A stretch of DNA of 64,000 bases from Streptomyces griseicoloratus (GCF_014534645.1 NZ_JACVQF010000199.1:243417-307416); one strand, 5' to 3'; counted from the first letter of the stretch, positions 26,555-35,496 are shown. Numbers and translations are program-made. Notes: a model not told the origin generated them from the sequence alone.

Positions 26555-27097
26555 TCACCCTTTCGCGCCCCTCGGCACCGTCATCGCCGTGAGCAGGGCC
26601 GCGCCCGGGGCGAGGTCCCGCCAGGCGGCGCCGTGCCAGGCCAGTACGGCGATCGCCGACGTGGGGAACTTCACCCGGAGCCGGTCCAGCGCGTGGTCCA
26701 GGTCGTCGCCGGCCAGGGTCAGGACCAGGTCCTCCAGGCCGGGGTTGTGCCCGATCAGCAGCAGCGTCTCGACCTCGGCCGGCACCTCGCGCACCACTGC
26801 CAGCAGTCCGGGCACGTCCGCGGCGTACAGCCGCGGGTCGTGGCGCACCGGCGGCGGGGTGCCCCACTGGGCGGAGGCCAGCTCCCAGGTCCGGCGGGCG
26901 CGCACGGCGGTGGAGCACAGGGCGAGGTCCGGCAGGCAGTCGGCCTCGGCGAGCGCCCGCCCGGCGGCCGGGGCGTCGCGCCGGCCGCGCCCGGCGAGGG
27001 GACGGTCGTGGTCGGCGACACCGGCGGGGCGGGCCGACTTGGCGTGCCGCAGGACGACCAGGCGGCGCAGCGGTCCGGCCCCGGGACGCGCGATCAT
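26555..27097 (-). CDS. SixA-like phosphohistidine phosphatase
   Basis: A 180-residue histidine-phosphatase-superfamily enzyme. The catalytic RHG-type motif reads VLRHAKS (His18), the second conserved His is in LLIGHNPGLEDL, and Arg in RARRTWELA completes the pocket. Small SixA-type enzymes remove phosphate from protein histidines. The start ATG overlaps the stop of the upstream CysRS-like gene by 4 bases, so both are expressed together. Confidence 0.9.
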   Translation of the reverse strand: MIARPGAGPLRRLVVLRHAKSARPAGVADHDRPLAGRGRRDAPAAGRALAEADCLPDLALCSTAVRARRTWELASAQWGTPPPVRHDPRLYAADVPGLLAVVREVPAEVETLLLIGHNPGLEDLVLTLAGDDLDHALDRLRVKFPTSAIAVLAWHGAAWRDLAPGAALLTAMTVPRGAKG

Positions 27098-27819
27098 GCG
27101 GAGGATCCCAGGTCGCGGGTGAGATCGAGCCCGAGGAACCGGTCGGCGTAGGCGTGGATCTCGAAACGGGCACCGTCCGGGAGGTCCGGATCGCTCGCCA
27201 CCTCGTCCAGGATCCGCAGGACACCGGGGGTGTCGAGGTCGTCCTCCCAGGCGGCCCGGAGCCGGTCGCGGACCTTGTCGGGGACGGGGCGCGAGGGCTG
27301 CCGCGCCCAGTCCGCGACCGCCCGGCGCCGGCGCAGCAGGGCGGCACGGGCGTCGCCGAGCACGGCCGCGTCGAGCCGCACCGGCACGTTCCGGCGCCGC
27401 GCGAGCAGGGCCATGCGCAGGGCGTCTGGGCCGGCGGACTCCATGCCATCCGGTTCCGCCGGCTCGACCGCCGCGACGGTGACCGTTGCCCCGTCCGTGG
27501 CCGCGCCACCCTCGCGTACGACACGGACGGTCTGGGCCCTGCCCGGTCCGGCGCCGGCGTCTCGGCCGTCCTCGAAGGGCCGGATGCCGAGGGCGGCGGC
27601 GTCCGCCCGCAGTTCCGCCCGCTCCTCGGCGTCGGTCAGCAGCGCCCACACGGGGGTGCCGCCGAGTTCCAGGGCGCGGACGAGGAGGTCGGCGACGAGC
27701 AGCACGCGCAGGCCGGTGGCGTCGCGGCCCTGCGCGTGCGCCTCCACGCGGGTGGGGCCGCGACGGGCGGGGGCGGCGGGAACCGGCTCACCGGTCCGGG
27801 CGTCGATGATGCGCAGCAC
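27094..27819 (-). CDS. Cysteinyl-tRNA-synthetase-like protein, reduced
   Basis: A 241-residue protein that begins MLRIIDARTGEPV, like the start of cysteinyl-tRNA synthetases, and ends with a segment like the CysRS helical region (LRAAWEDDLDTPGVLRILDE ... RFLGLDLTRDLG). The HIGH and KMSKS motifs and the zinc ligands are absent, and it is about half the normal length. It cannot be a working synthetase; a regulatory or moonlighting paralogue, comparable to the truncated CysRS relatives known in actinobacteria, is likely. The open frame and coupling to sixA argue that it is not a pseudogene. Confidence 0.65.
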   Translation of the reverse strand: MLRIIDARTGEPVPAAPARRGPTRVEAHAQGRDATGLRVLLVADLLVRALELGGTPVWALLTDAEERAELRADAAALGIRPFEDGRDAGAGPGRAQTVRVVREGGAATDGATVTVAAVEPAEPDGMESAGPDALRMALLARRRNVPVRLDAAVLGDARAALLRRRRAVADWARQPSRPVPDKVRDRLRAAWEDDLDTPGVLRILDEVASDPDLPDGARFEIHAYADRFLGLDLTRDLGSSA

Positions 27820-28014
27820 GGGGTGAGCCTAGGCGGGCCGGGCCCCCGGCGCACCGGGAGCGCGCGTCCGGCGTCCGCGTGCCCAGGGAATCGTGCCGGG
27901 GGAATCACCGTGCGCCGTCGTCCGTTGTCGAGGGGACAGCCGGGTGTTGCCGAGACAGCCGGCCGGGACTTGTTCGCGGGCCCGGGTCCGTTCCACAGAT
28001 CGAGGAGGCGCCGG

Positions 28015-28437
28015 ATGTACGGCGACGACGCAACCGTCCGCAGGATTCTCACCGAGCTGGGCGACACCTGGGCCGTGGTCGGCCTGTCGTCGAACCGGCG
28101 GCGCGCGGCGTACGGCGTCGCGGAGGTGCTGCAGCGCTTCGGCAAGCGGGTCGTGCCGGTGCACCCCAAGGCCGAGACGGTGCACGGCGAGCGGGGCTAC
28201 GCCTCCCTCGCGGACATCCCCTTCGACGTGGACGTCGTCGATGTCTTCGTCAACAGCGACCTGGCCGGACCGGTCGCCGACGAGGCGGTCGCCAAGGGCG
28301 CCGCGGCCGTGTGGTTCCAGCTCGGCGTCGTCGACGAGGCCGCGTACGACCGGACCCGGGCCGCGGGTGTGGAGATGGTGATGGACCGCTGCCCGGCCAT
28401 CGAGATCCCTCGCCTCGCACCCCACCGGGCCGACTGA
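28015..28437 (+). CDS. CoA-binding domain protein (YccU-like)
   Basis: A 140-residue single Rossmann-type CoA-binding domain (WAVVGLSSNRRRAAYGVAEVLQRFG, DVVDVFVNSDLAGPVADEAVAKGA, MDRCPAIEIPRL). These proteins resemble the CoA-binding part of succinyl-CoA synthetase but lack the catalytic half; function is unknown. A GAGGAG ribosome site 8 bases upstream supports the ATG at 28015. Confidence 0.88.
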   Translation: MYGDDATVRRILTELGDTWAVVGLSSNRRRAAYGVAEVLQRFGKRVVPVHPKAETVHGERGYASLADIPFDVDVVDVFVNSDLAGPVADEAVAKGAAAVWFQLGVVDEAAYDRTRAAGVEMVMDRCPAIEIPRLAPHRAD

Positions 28438-28458
28438 GCCGACGGTACGTCAGCGTCC

Positions 28459-28644
28459 TTGTACTCCCGACGCCCCGCTAGCCGTGCCCTACGCGACGGT
28501 GGCGATGGCCGGCGTCGCGGCGCGCTCGCCACCGCGCTCGCCTGCGCCGGTGTGGGGGCGGCGTTCGCCATGTTCGTCGTCGTCATGCGCGGTCCGCTGC
28601 GCAAGGCGACGGATCTGCAGACCGAGATGGCCGCGGTGGTCTGA
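28459..28644 (+). CDS. Possible small membrane peptide, low confidence
   Basis: A 61-codon frame with a TTG start encodes a basic N-terminus followed by one hydrophobic stretch (LATALACAGVGAAFAMFVVVM). No ribosome site is visible and no homologue is recalled. It fills the 212-base space between the CoA-binding gene and the convergent membrane-protein gene. It may be spurious. Confidence 0.3.
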   Translation: MYSRRPASRALRDGGDGRRRGALATALACAGVGAAFAMFVVVMRGPLRKATDLQTEMAAVV

Positions 28645-28649
28645 GGCCG

Positions 28650-29336
28650 TCACGAGGTCGTCGCCAGCAGGAACACCACCGCTCCGGCGACGACCGCGAA
28701 CGCCCCGGCCACGGTGTGCAGCCGAGCCCGGCGCAGCGCCCCGCGCACCTGCCAGGCGTGGGCGAGCTCCAGCAGGGCCCGGCGCCGGCGCAGCGCCTGC
28801 TCCGCGTTGGCACGGGCGAGGCCCAGCCGGTGCGTGGCCTCCGCCCGGCGGGTGTCGTCGGTCTCGTGGACGAGCAGTTCCTCCAGGCGCGCCGCGACCG
28901 TGGCATGCAGCCGGCAGGCCGCGTCCAGCTCGCCCGGCGTGGTGCCGAAGGGGCCGTAGAACGCCCGGGGAGCGGCCGTCAGGTCGGCGTGCAGGTCCTT
29001 CAGGGCGCGCGCCTCGCGCGGGGTGGGGTCGGTCAGCACGCGCAAGGTGGTCAGCCTCGGGGTGAGGGCCTCGCTGGTGTGCCAGATGGCCCAGGCCACG
29101 CCGAGCACCGCCATGGCCAGCCCGCCCGTGGCCAGCGCCGTGTCCGGGCCGCCCTCCACCTTGCCGATGCCCGCGAGGGGCAGTCCGCCGAGCAGCACCG
29201 AACCGGTGGCGGCGAAGGCGGCGATGATCCATCGTGCCGTGGCCCGCATGTCGGCCACGGCCGCCTGGGCGGCGGACACCGCGGCGGCGGGCTCGGCCGG
29301 GTCCGGGCCGGGCGGCTGCCCCTCGGTCAGGCTCAC
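28650..29336 (-). CDS. Three-helix membrane protein, last gene of the GTPase operon
   Basis: A 228-residue protein, starting at a GTG that overlaps the stop of the 68-residue gene (GTGA). Two hydrophobic helices lie near residues 33-60 and 70-92, then a long helical cytoplasmic segment rich in Arg/Ala/Glu, then a final helix (VAGAFAVVAGAVVFLLATTS) at the very C-terminus. No family is recognised. Its tight coupling to the TolQ/TolR-like genes suggests it is part of the same membrane assembly. Confidence 0.7.
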   Translation of the reverse strand: MSLTEGQPPGPDPAEPAAAVSAAQAAVADMRATARWIIAAFAATGSVLLGGLPLAGIGKVEGGPDTALATGGLAMAVLGVAWAIWHTSEALTPRLTTLRVLTDPTPREARALKDLHADLTAAPRAFYGPFGTTPGELDAACRLHATVAARLEELLVHETDDTRRAEATHRLGLARANAEQALRRRRALLELAHAWQVRGALRRARLHTVAGAFAVVAGAVVFLLATTS

Positions 29337-29539
29337 CGCGGCTCCGCCGGACCGGGCACCTCGGCTTCGAAGGCGGCCGTGATCTCGTCTCTGAACACCG
29401 GGGGCTCGTCGGCATCGGTGACGGCTCCGTACGGCTTCCACTCGGTGCCGTCGTAGAACTCCACCCTGCCCTGCTCGTCGTAGCGGACGCTGCCCGGCTC
29501 GGGCTGGTCCGGGTTGCTGCGGCCGTCGGGTTCGGTCAT
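29333..29539 (-). CDS. 68-residue acidic protein with a WW-like segment
   Basis: A small soluble protein. Residues about 17-45 (VRYDEQGRVEFYDGTEWKPYG) resemble the short tryptophan-containing beta-hairpin modules found in actinobacterial membrane-system proteins. The sequence then becomes acidic. It is embedded between two membrane-protein genes of one operon, with its stop overlapping the next start. Probably an adaptor; function is unknown. Confidence 0.65.
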   Translation of the reverse strand: MTEPDGRSNPDQPEPGSVRYDEQGRVEFYDGTEWKPYGAVTDADEPPVFRDEITAAFEAEVPGPAEPR

Positions 29540-29567
29540 CCTGGTCCTCCTCTTGGCAGTCGCCCGC

Positions 29568-30146
29568 CTACCGTTCGGCCTCGCAGGCGTTGATGTAGTA
29601 CACCTCGATCTCCACGCGGTCCGGCTGCCCTCCCGACCAGAACGGCCGGGTGCCCACGTTGCCGCCGCAGAAGGCGTTCGGGCGGCGCGACTTGAGGGTG
29701 CGGTTGACGTCCTCGGCGAGGTCGGTCGCCGCGCCGAGCATGGCCTGGGGGCCGACGCCGAACGTGATGACCATGCCGATGCGCCGTCCCTTGCCGCTGC
29801 GGCGCACCTCCTTGTCCAGAGCGGCGACGATCCTCTGCCGGTCGGCCGCGCTCAGGGAGCCGTCGCCCGCCGCCCGCCCGGTCGCGCCGCCGGACAGCCG
29901 GACGCCGAACACGTGCCGCTTCGGGTCCAGTCCGGTGGGGCCCTTCTCGGTGCGTGACGGGGAGGGCGAGGCGGTCCCCGACGGCGACGGCTTCCGTGAC
30001 GCGTCGGCCACCGGCCGGCCCGGACCGTCCGAGACGACCATGCCGAGCGCGACGACGAACAGCACCAGGAACAGGTCCGCGAAGAGCCAGCCCGCCAGAT
30101 GGCGCGGGGCGATACCGGGGCCGGGGCGACGGAGGTGCCGGTTCAC
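29568..30146 (-). CDS. TolR/MotB-like membrane protein with OmpA-like domain
   Basis: A 192-residue protein with one N-terminal membrane helix (residues about 18-39, LAGWLFADLFLVLFVVALGMVV) that contains an Asp, as in ExbD/TolR/MotB proton-channel helices. A Ser/Pro linker follows, then an OmpA-like domain (DRQRIVAALDKEVRRSGKGRRIGMVITFG ... AEDVNRTLKSRRP). Together with the TolQ/MotA-like gene upstream (4-base overlap) it should form an ion-driven or structural membrane complex reaching the cell wall. Assignment is by layout and helix pattern. Confidence 0.65.
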   Translation of the reverse strand: MNRHLRRPGPGIAPRHLAGWLFADLFLVLFVVALGMVVSDGPGRPVADASRKPSPSGTASPSPSRTEKGPTGLDPKRHVFGVRLSGGATGRAAGDGSLSAADRQRIVAALDKEVRRSGKGRRIGMVITFGVGPQAMLGAATDLAEDVNRTLKSRRPNAFCGGNVGTRPFWSGGQPDRVEIEVYYINACEAER

Positions 30147-31453
30147 CTCGGCCCCTCGCCGTACCAGTCGTCACTGGGCCGGCGCGGCGGCGCGATCCCT
30201 CCGGCGTCCGGGGCGGCCGGCCCCGTCCCGGGCGGGGGACCCGGGTGGCCGCCTGGGCCGCCGGTCGCCGGCCGGCCGTCGTGGTTGCCCTGGCCGTCCC
30301 CGGGGGGACCGCCGTATCCGTCCGCGCCCGCGTAACCGTCGGCGTACCCGTCGGAGTTCGTCATGGCCGCGCCGACCGGGACGCCGCCCGTACGGCCGGT
30401 CTCGAGCAGCGCCAGGACGCGCTCCAGCTCCTCCATGTAGGCGTACAGCCGCTGGCTGTTGTCGACGAACAGCCGCATCGCCTCGCCGACCTTGCGGGTG
30501 GTCTCGGAGACCTCGTCCGCGACGGTGGCGTGCACGCGGTTGGCCTCCTGGGAGCTGCCCGCCGCCTTGCGCAGCTCGGTCAGCAGGCGGCTCAGGGACT
30601 GCCGCGTCGCCTCCTCGTCGGCGCGCAGCTCGTCGCGCATCCGGGCGAAGTCCCGGAGCAGTTCGTGCGGCACGGTCAGGGACCGGCCCATCTCCCTCAG
30701 CTCGCCCGCCGACCGCGTCCACTGGTCGAGCGCGGCGACGAACCTGCCCTCCGGGCCCGGAGCGAAGATCTCCGCCATCCGGTCGGCGCTGTGCGTCATG
30801 GTGCGGGAGAGCTCGGCCGTGCTCCTGGTGATGTCCCGGGCGATGCCGACGAGTTGGCCCGCCGGGACGGCCGCCGCCTCCAGGACGGCGTGCCTGGCCA
30901 GCTCCATGGTGACGACGGCCAGCTGCCCGGCGACCTCCTGCCGCAGCGCGGCCCGCGAGGCGTCGCGTTCCGCGGCCCATTCCAGGCGCTGCAGCCACAG
31001 GGTCACCAGGACGACCCCACTGATCAGCAGCACCACGATGAACACCGCCGTGCCACCGAAGCCCTCGGCCCACAGCTGGACGAAGTTGGTGCCCCGCGGC
31101 GCGTCCATGAAGTCCTCGAACGCGAACCACAGCGACAGCCAGGTCAGCACGATCGGCACGAAGACGGCCACGTCCCGCAGGGTGCCCAGGGTGGCGATCA
31201 GCCCGCTGTGCCGGGGCGGCGCGTCCGGCACCAGCGCCTCGGGCGGATAGGCGTCCAGCAGGCTGACACCGGCCAGGGCCCGCCCGCCGGCGCGGGCGTC
31301 CTCGGCGATCCAGGCCAGCACCTCGCGGCCGCTGCTGTCCGCGGGGCAGCGCAGGGCGAGCGTCTCCAGTCGCTCGGCTGCCGCGCCCACCGAGGGCGAG
31401 GGTGCGGGGGCCGGTGGCGGAGACTCGGGTTTCACAGGCTTCCTGCTGGCCAA
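30143..31453 (-). CDS. TolQ/MotA/ExbB-like membrane protein
   Basis: A 436-residue protein. Residues 1-90 are a Pro-rich cytoplasmic part, two membrane helices lie at about 94-112 and 134-154, and residues 155-350 are a long charged helical region likely to be coiled coil. The C-terminus is Gly/Pro/Asp-rich and disordered. The arrangement recalls TolQ/ExbB/MotA partners of TolR/MotB-like proteins, and just such a protein follows. It sits in the operon of the GTPase and GAP1-like genes, so the GTPase may gate or be anchored by this complex. Confidence 0.6.
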   Translation of the reverse strand: MASRKPVKPESPPPAPAPSPSVGAAAERLETLALRCPADSSGREVLAWIAEDARAGGRALAGVSLLDAYPPEALVPDAPPRHSGLIATLGTLRDVAVFVPIVLTWLSLWFAFEDFMDAPRGTNFVQLWAEGFGGTAVFIVVLLISGVVLVTLWLQRLEWAAERDASRAALRQEVAGQLAVVTMELARHAVLEAAAVPAGQLVGIARDITRSTAELSRTMTHSADRMAEIFAPGPEGRFVAALDQWTRSAGELREMGRSLTVPHELLRDFARMRDELRADEEATRQSLSRLLTELRKAAGSSQEANRVHATVADEVSETTRKVGEAMRLFVDNSQRLYAYMEELERVLALLETGRTGGVPVGAAMTNSDGYADGYAGADGYGGPPGDGQGNHDGRPATGGPGGHPGPPPGTGPAAPDAGGIAPPRRPSDDWYGEGPR

Positions 31454-31519
31454 GACCTGACCTCTTTCCCGGTGCAGAGATGCGGTGCGCGAGTGCGGGG
31501 CACGGCTCGGTGCGCGCTT

Positions 31520-33373
31520 TCAGTGCCAGGGGTCGCGGGGGGACGGCGCACCGTGCTCCCCGTCGTACGGTGTGCCGGGCAGGTGCTCGCGGAAGTACTG
31601 CTCCACGACGACACCGGCGACGAGGTCCTGGGCGCGCCCGCGCCGGCAGGTGTCGAGCAGTGCCCGCAGCAGCGCGGGCGAGGGCGAGTGCCCGGCCGCC
31701 TCCAGGACGGCGAGCACCTCCCGCTGGCCCGGGGAGTCCCCCACCGTGCACGACAGCAGCAGGCGGTAGAGGTCCACGGCCTGCCGGGGGGCGTGGGGCG
31801 CCATGCGGTCCACGGCGTCGGCGAGGAACCGGGTGCGGCGCAGCACGTCGAAGGGGTCGCGGCGCTGCCGTGACGAGCCGCGCCGCCGGGCGCAGCGGGC
31901 CAGCAGGGCGCGGGCCTGCGCGGGGGCGACGCGGCTGATCCGGTCGACCTCGCCCAGCAGGTCGGCGGTGGCCAACCGGTCCACGAGCACGTCCGTCAGG
32001 TCGTCCAGCTCCGCCACCGGGATGCCGATCCGCCCGGCGGCGCGGAACATGGGCAGCACGTCGAAGGGCTCACCGCGGCGCCCGGCCAGCTCCATCCGGT
32101 GGTCCAGCACCTCCTGGACGAGCCGCCCGTCGGGCGGGCCGGCGGCGAGCACGCCTTCCAGTTCGGACGTGCCGCCGTGCACGGCGGCGTCGAAGCAGCG
32201 GTGCAGTGCCTCGACGTACATCTCGCGCAGCAGGTGCCGGAGGGACGGGGTCGCGGTGCCGCGGGTCCGCCAGGTGGTGAGCAGCCGGGCCAGGTGTCCC
32301 TCGCTCATGCGTCGCAGTTCCATCTGTACGCGGGGGACGGCGGCGGGGTTGCGCAGGTAGGCGTCCTCCTCCGGCGACAGGTCGCCGTGCGGGGCGGCCT
32401 CCAGCAGGCTGGTGACGTCGCTCATCACGCCGGGGGCGACCTGGTGCCGGGTCACCCAGTCCGCGACCTGTGCGGAGCTGGCCAGCGGTTGCGCGGGGAG
32501 CAGCCGGGTCAGGGCGTCGGGTCCGCGGCGGCGCCGGAAGGCGATCAGCCGGGCGGCCTGGTCGCGCAGCGGTCCGCCCGGCCCCGCGTCGGCCGTGGCG
32601 TCGATCCGGCGCCGGCCGGTGTGCGGGACGCCGGCGCCGTCGCCGCGGACGAACACGAAGCGGGGCAGGTCCTTGGCCCCGTCGTTCTCCTCCCGGGTGG
32701 CGAAGGTCCAGCCGCCCGCCAGGACGCGGCCCAGCAGACCGGCGAGGGCGTGCACCACGACCTCGCCGGGCACCGGTGAGCCGATCACGGTCAGGGGCGT
32801 GCCGGGCTCCGCCATGAGGGCCTCGGCGAGCCGGGCGAGCAGGGCGTCGGGCAGGTCCTCGGCCGCCGCGTCGAGAGCGTCCAGCAGGGGTTCCTGCTCC
32901 AGCAGCAGCCGGCGCACGTTGCCCAGCGGCACGGGCGGCAGCCGCCCGGCGTCGTGGCCCGGGCCGGCGTGGCCGCCGAGCAGGGCGGACTGGCGGGCGC
33001 GGGGCGGGAGCCAGTCGTCCCAGTCGCTGCGGCAGGCGGCCAGCGCGAGATGGAGGTCGACGCCCGCGGCCGGGCCGGTCAGGACGTGGGTGAGGGTGGA
33101 GCCGGAGCGGCCGTGCGGGTCGCGCACCGGGAGCTTGCGCAGGACGGCGGCCTCGTCCTCGTAACGGACGTAGACGAAGCCGGGCGTGGTGTCGCCGGGG
33201 TGGTCCTGGGTGGCCCAGACCATGTTCTCGATGCGGCTGTTCCAGCGCAGCAGCGCGTCCCGGTCGAGCGAGGTGGTGACGGGTCCGACGTCGCCGCGTC
33301 CGGTGAGGGACCGCTCGGACCAGCGGTAGACCGTCATGTCGGCGCGCGGGCCGGCGTATTCGGGCAGGCTCAT
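31520..33373 (-). CDS. GTPase-associated protein (GAP1-like)
   Basis: A 617-residue soluble protein. The N-terminal ~230 residues are an alpha/beta domain (DMTVYRWSERSLTGRGDVGPVTTS, MVWATQDHPGDTTPGFVYVRYE), followed by a helical middle and a C-terminal helical region of repeated LLxxC/LLxAL helices. It lies directly downstream of, and overlaps by 4 bases, the TRAFAC-type GTPase gene. This pairing matches the GTPase-associated protein 1 families named from comparative genomics of actinobacterial conflict systems. No catalytic motif is visible; likely a GTPase regulator or scaffold. Confidence 0.7.
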   Translation of the reverse strand: MSLPEYAGPRADMTVYRWSERSLTGRGDVGPVTTSLDRDALLRWNSRIENMVWATQDHPGDTTPGFVYVRYEDEAAVLRKLPVRDPHGRSGSTLTHVLTGPAAGVDLHLALAACRSDWDDWLPPRARQSALLGGHAGPGHDAGRLPPVPLGNVRRLLLEQEPLLDALDAAAEDLPDALLARLAEALMAEPGTPLTVIGSPVPGEVVVHALAGLLGRVLAGGWTFATREENDGAKDLPRFVFVRGDGAGVPHTGRRRIDATADAGPGGPLRDQAARLIAFRRRRGPDALTRLLPAQPLASSAQVADWVTRHQVAPGVMSDVTSLLEAAPHGDLSPEEDAYLRNPAAVPRVQMELRRMSEGHLARLLTTWRTRGTATPSLRHLLREMYVEALHRCFDAAVHGGTSELEGVLAAGPPDGRLVQEVLDHRMELAGRRGEPFDVLPMFRAAGRIGIPVAELDDLTDVLVDRLATADLLGEVDRISRVAPAQARALLARCARRRGSSRQRRDPFDVLRRTRFLADAVDRMAPHAPRQAVDLYRLLLSCTVGDSPGQREVLAVLEAAGHSPSPALLRALLDTCRRGRAQDLVAGVVVEQYFREHLPGTPYDGEHGAPSPRDPWH

Positions 33374-35496
33374 GCGCCGTGTCCCCCTCCGCCGAGGACG
33401 GCGTCGGCGGCCGGGCCGGTCATGACGCCCTGCATCGCCAGCAGCGACAGCAGCGGCCGCAGCACCCGGTGCTGGCGGAACAGGGTCTCGTCGAAGCGGC
33501 GCGGCGCGCTCGCGTCGGACTGCTCCCGGGGGCCGCATCCGGTGGCGGAGGCCAGGTGCAGGGTGGAGTTCCGGCACTCGCCGGCCAGTTGCAGCCAGTC
33601 GCCGCCGCCGCGGGCGCCGAGGAACGCGTACACGTCCTCGCTCTCCTGCTCCACGGTGCTCAGGTCGCCCTCGGCGTCCGGCTTCTCGTGCAGCCAGCCG
33701 TCGATCTCCCGGTAGCCGCGGAACCGCAGCAGGTCGCACTTGGTCACGACCAGGGCGCAGGGCACCGGCAGGAAGGGGACGGCGGGGTCGGCCAGCTGCT
33801 GGCGCAGCCGCTGCCGGACGTGTTCGAAGGCCGGGTCGCGCCCGGTCGTGCCGCGGTGCCCGGTCAGTCCCTCGACGCGGGTGGGGTCGACCACGCACAG
33901 CAGGGCGCTGAGCCGGTTGAGGAAGTCCGACTCCCGGCCGGTGCGCTCCAGCCGGCCGCCGGCCACGTCGAAGAAGATGACGCTGTGCGAGCGCCGGGAG
34001 TGCTCGTCGGTGACGATCAGTCCGGTGGAGTAGCGCAGGTCGGGCCGGTCGGCGGTGGCGGGCAGCTCCTGGCGGCCGTCGATGAACGGGGTGACGACGT
34101 CACCGAGGTAGCGGTGGTAGCGCTGTGGGTCGAGGGCCTCGACGCGCAGCCCGAACCGGGCCATGACGGTGGACTTGCGGGCCTGGTCGATCATGGCCGC
34201 CAGCAGGTGGGACTTGCCGGTGGTGGAGGCCCCGACCAGTCCGATGCGCACCGGTTCCGTGCCGAACGTGGGGTAGCGGTAGGGAAGTTCGTGCCGGGGC
34301 ACGTCGTCGTTGCCGGGGCAGACGACGTAGGTGCGGGCGAGCTGGGCGTCCCGGGCGGCGTCGCCGGGCGGGGTCAGTTCCGCCTCCGGCACCATGCCGC
34401 GGGCCTCGTCGAGCACCACGCGCTCGGCGGTGTCCCAGTCCAGCTCGCTCAGGCACATGGGGCACTCGACCACGAGGCCGCGGGCGGTGGGCCGCCCGGA
34501 CCGCGGGCGCAGCGGGATCCGGCGCCACCAGCCCGGCCGCCGGGTGCCGGGCACGGCGGGCGCGACCACCGCTCGGGGGCGTCCGGCGCCGTCGGTGCGC
34601 TGCCGGGCGCGCAACGCGCGGAACTCCTCGCGGGCCACGGCCTCGCGGCGGCGCAGCCGCTCGGCGAACGGGCGCTCGAACAGTCCCGACGGTTCGTCTC
34701 CGTCCGCCAGCAGGCGCACCAGTTCGCGGGCCGGCGCCGCACCCGCGGAGCCGAGCGGGAACGCCGAGCGGAGCAGTTCCTGGAGCCAGTCCTCGTGGCC
34801 CTGTCCGAGCAGCGCGTGCAGATGCTCGCGGGAGGCGCCGCGCGGCAGGGTCTCGCCGGTGGCGATCCAGAACGCGACGAGGGCGGCGCTGTGCACGTCC
34901 TGTTCGGCCGCGGCCGGCAGACCGGGCCGGAAGCCCGGCGCGTCCCACTGCGTGGCCGGCCGCTCGGGCAGCGGTTCGGTGGCGTGGACGGCGCCGTCCA
35001 GTCCGGCCAGCTGCAGGCCGTCGGTGTCGTCCCACCACAGGTGCTCGGGGCTGATCCGGCCGTGCACCAGGCGGGGTTCGTGGAGTCCGGCGACGGCCTC
35101 GAACAGGTCCCGTACGACGGTGCGCAGCCGGGGTCCGTGCAGCCGGTCGGGGGAGCCGAGGTCGGCGAGCCGTTCGCCGCGGCAGTCCAGCAGCAGCCGG
35201 TGGGGACGGGTGGTGTCGTCGTGGGCGAGGACGTGGGCGAGCTGCCGGGGCAGGTGCGGGCCGTGGAAGTCGGCCAGGCTGCCGAAGAGCCGGACGTGCC
35301 GGCGCATGCGCCGCTCGGCCTCGGGGCCGACGGCCTCCTGCACCATGACCGGGTGGCGGCCGGGCATCCTGCGGTACCGCCGCACACGGAAGGGCGGCTG
35401 TTCGAACCGGGCGTTCTCCCCCGGGTCCGCCTGGAGGGCGAAGGTCACCTCTTCCCCGTCGCCGGAGCCGGGCCGTCGCCCGCGGAACTCCTCCAC
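33370..35496 (-). CDS. Pseudokinase-zinc-TRAFAC GTPase fusion protein
   Basis: A 708-residue protein with three parts. Residues about 35-290 look like a protein-kinase fold without catalytic residues: the HRD motif reads HGR (145-147) and DFG reads LDG. A zinc site C345/C348 with C393 lies in the middle. Residues 415-700 are a P-loop GTPase: Walker A GASTTGKS (422-429), G3 DVAGG (510-514) and G4 TKCD (585-588). The GTG start at 35496 is chosen because GGAGGAG lies 7 bases upstream; an in-frame ATG at 35535 would place that site inside the gene. First gene of the leftward operon, divergent from the ubiquitin-like operon. Confidence 0.8.
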   Translation of the reverse strand: MEEFRGRRPGSGDGEEVTFALQADPGENARFEQPPFRVRRYRRMPGRHPVMVQEAVGPEAERRMRRHVRLFGSLADFHGPHLPRQLAHVLAHDDTTRPHRLLLDCRGERLADLGSPDRLHGPRLRTVVRDLFEAVAGLHEPRLVHGRISPEHLWWDDTDGLQLAGLDGAVHATEPLPERPATQWDAPGFRPGLPAAAEQDVHSAALVAFWIATGETLPRGASREHLHALLGQGHEDWLQELLRSAFPLGSAGAAPARELVRLLADGDEPSGLFERPFAERLRRREAVAREEFRALRARQRTDGAGRPRAVVAPAVPGTRRPGWWRRIPLRPRSGRPTARGLVVECPMCLSELDWDTAERVVLDEARGMVPEAELTPPGDAARDAQLARTYVVCPGNDDVPRHELPYRYPTFGTEPVRIGLVGASTTGKSHLLAAMIDQARKSTVMARFGLRVEALDPQRYHRYLGDVVTPFIDGRQELPATADRPDLRYSTGLIVTDEHSRRSHSVIFFDVAGGRLERTGRESDFLNRLSALLCVVDPTRVEGLTGHRGTTGRDPAFEHVRQRLRQQLADPAVPFLPVPCALVVTKCDLLRFRGYREIDGWLHEKPDAEGDLSTVEQESEDVYAFLGARGGGDWLQLAGECRNSTLHLASATGCGPREQSDASAPRRFDETLFRQHRVLRPLLSLLAMQGVMTGPAADAVLGGGGHGA

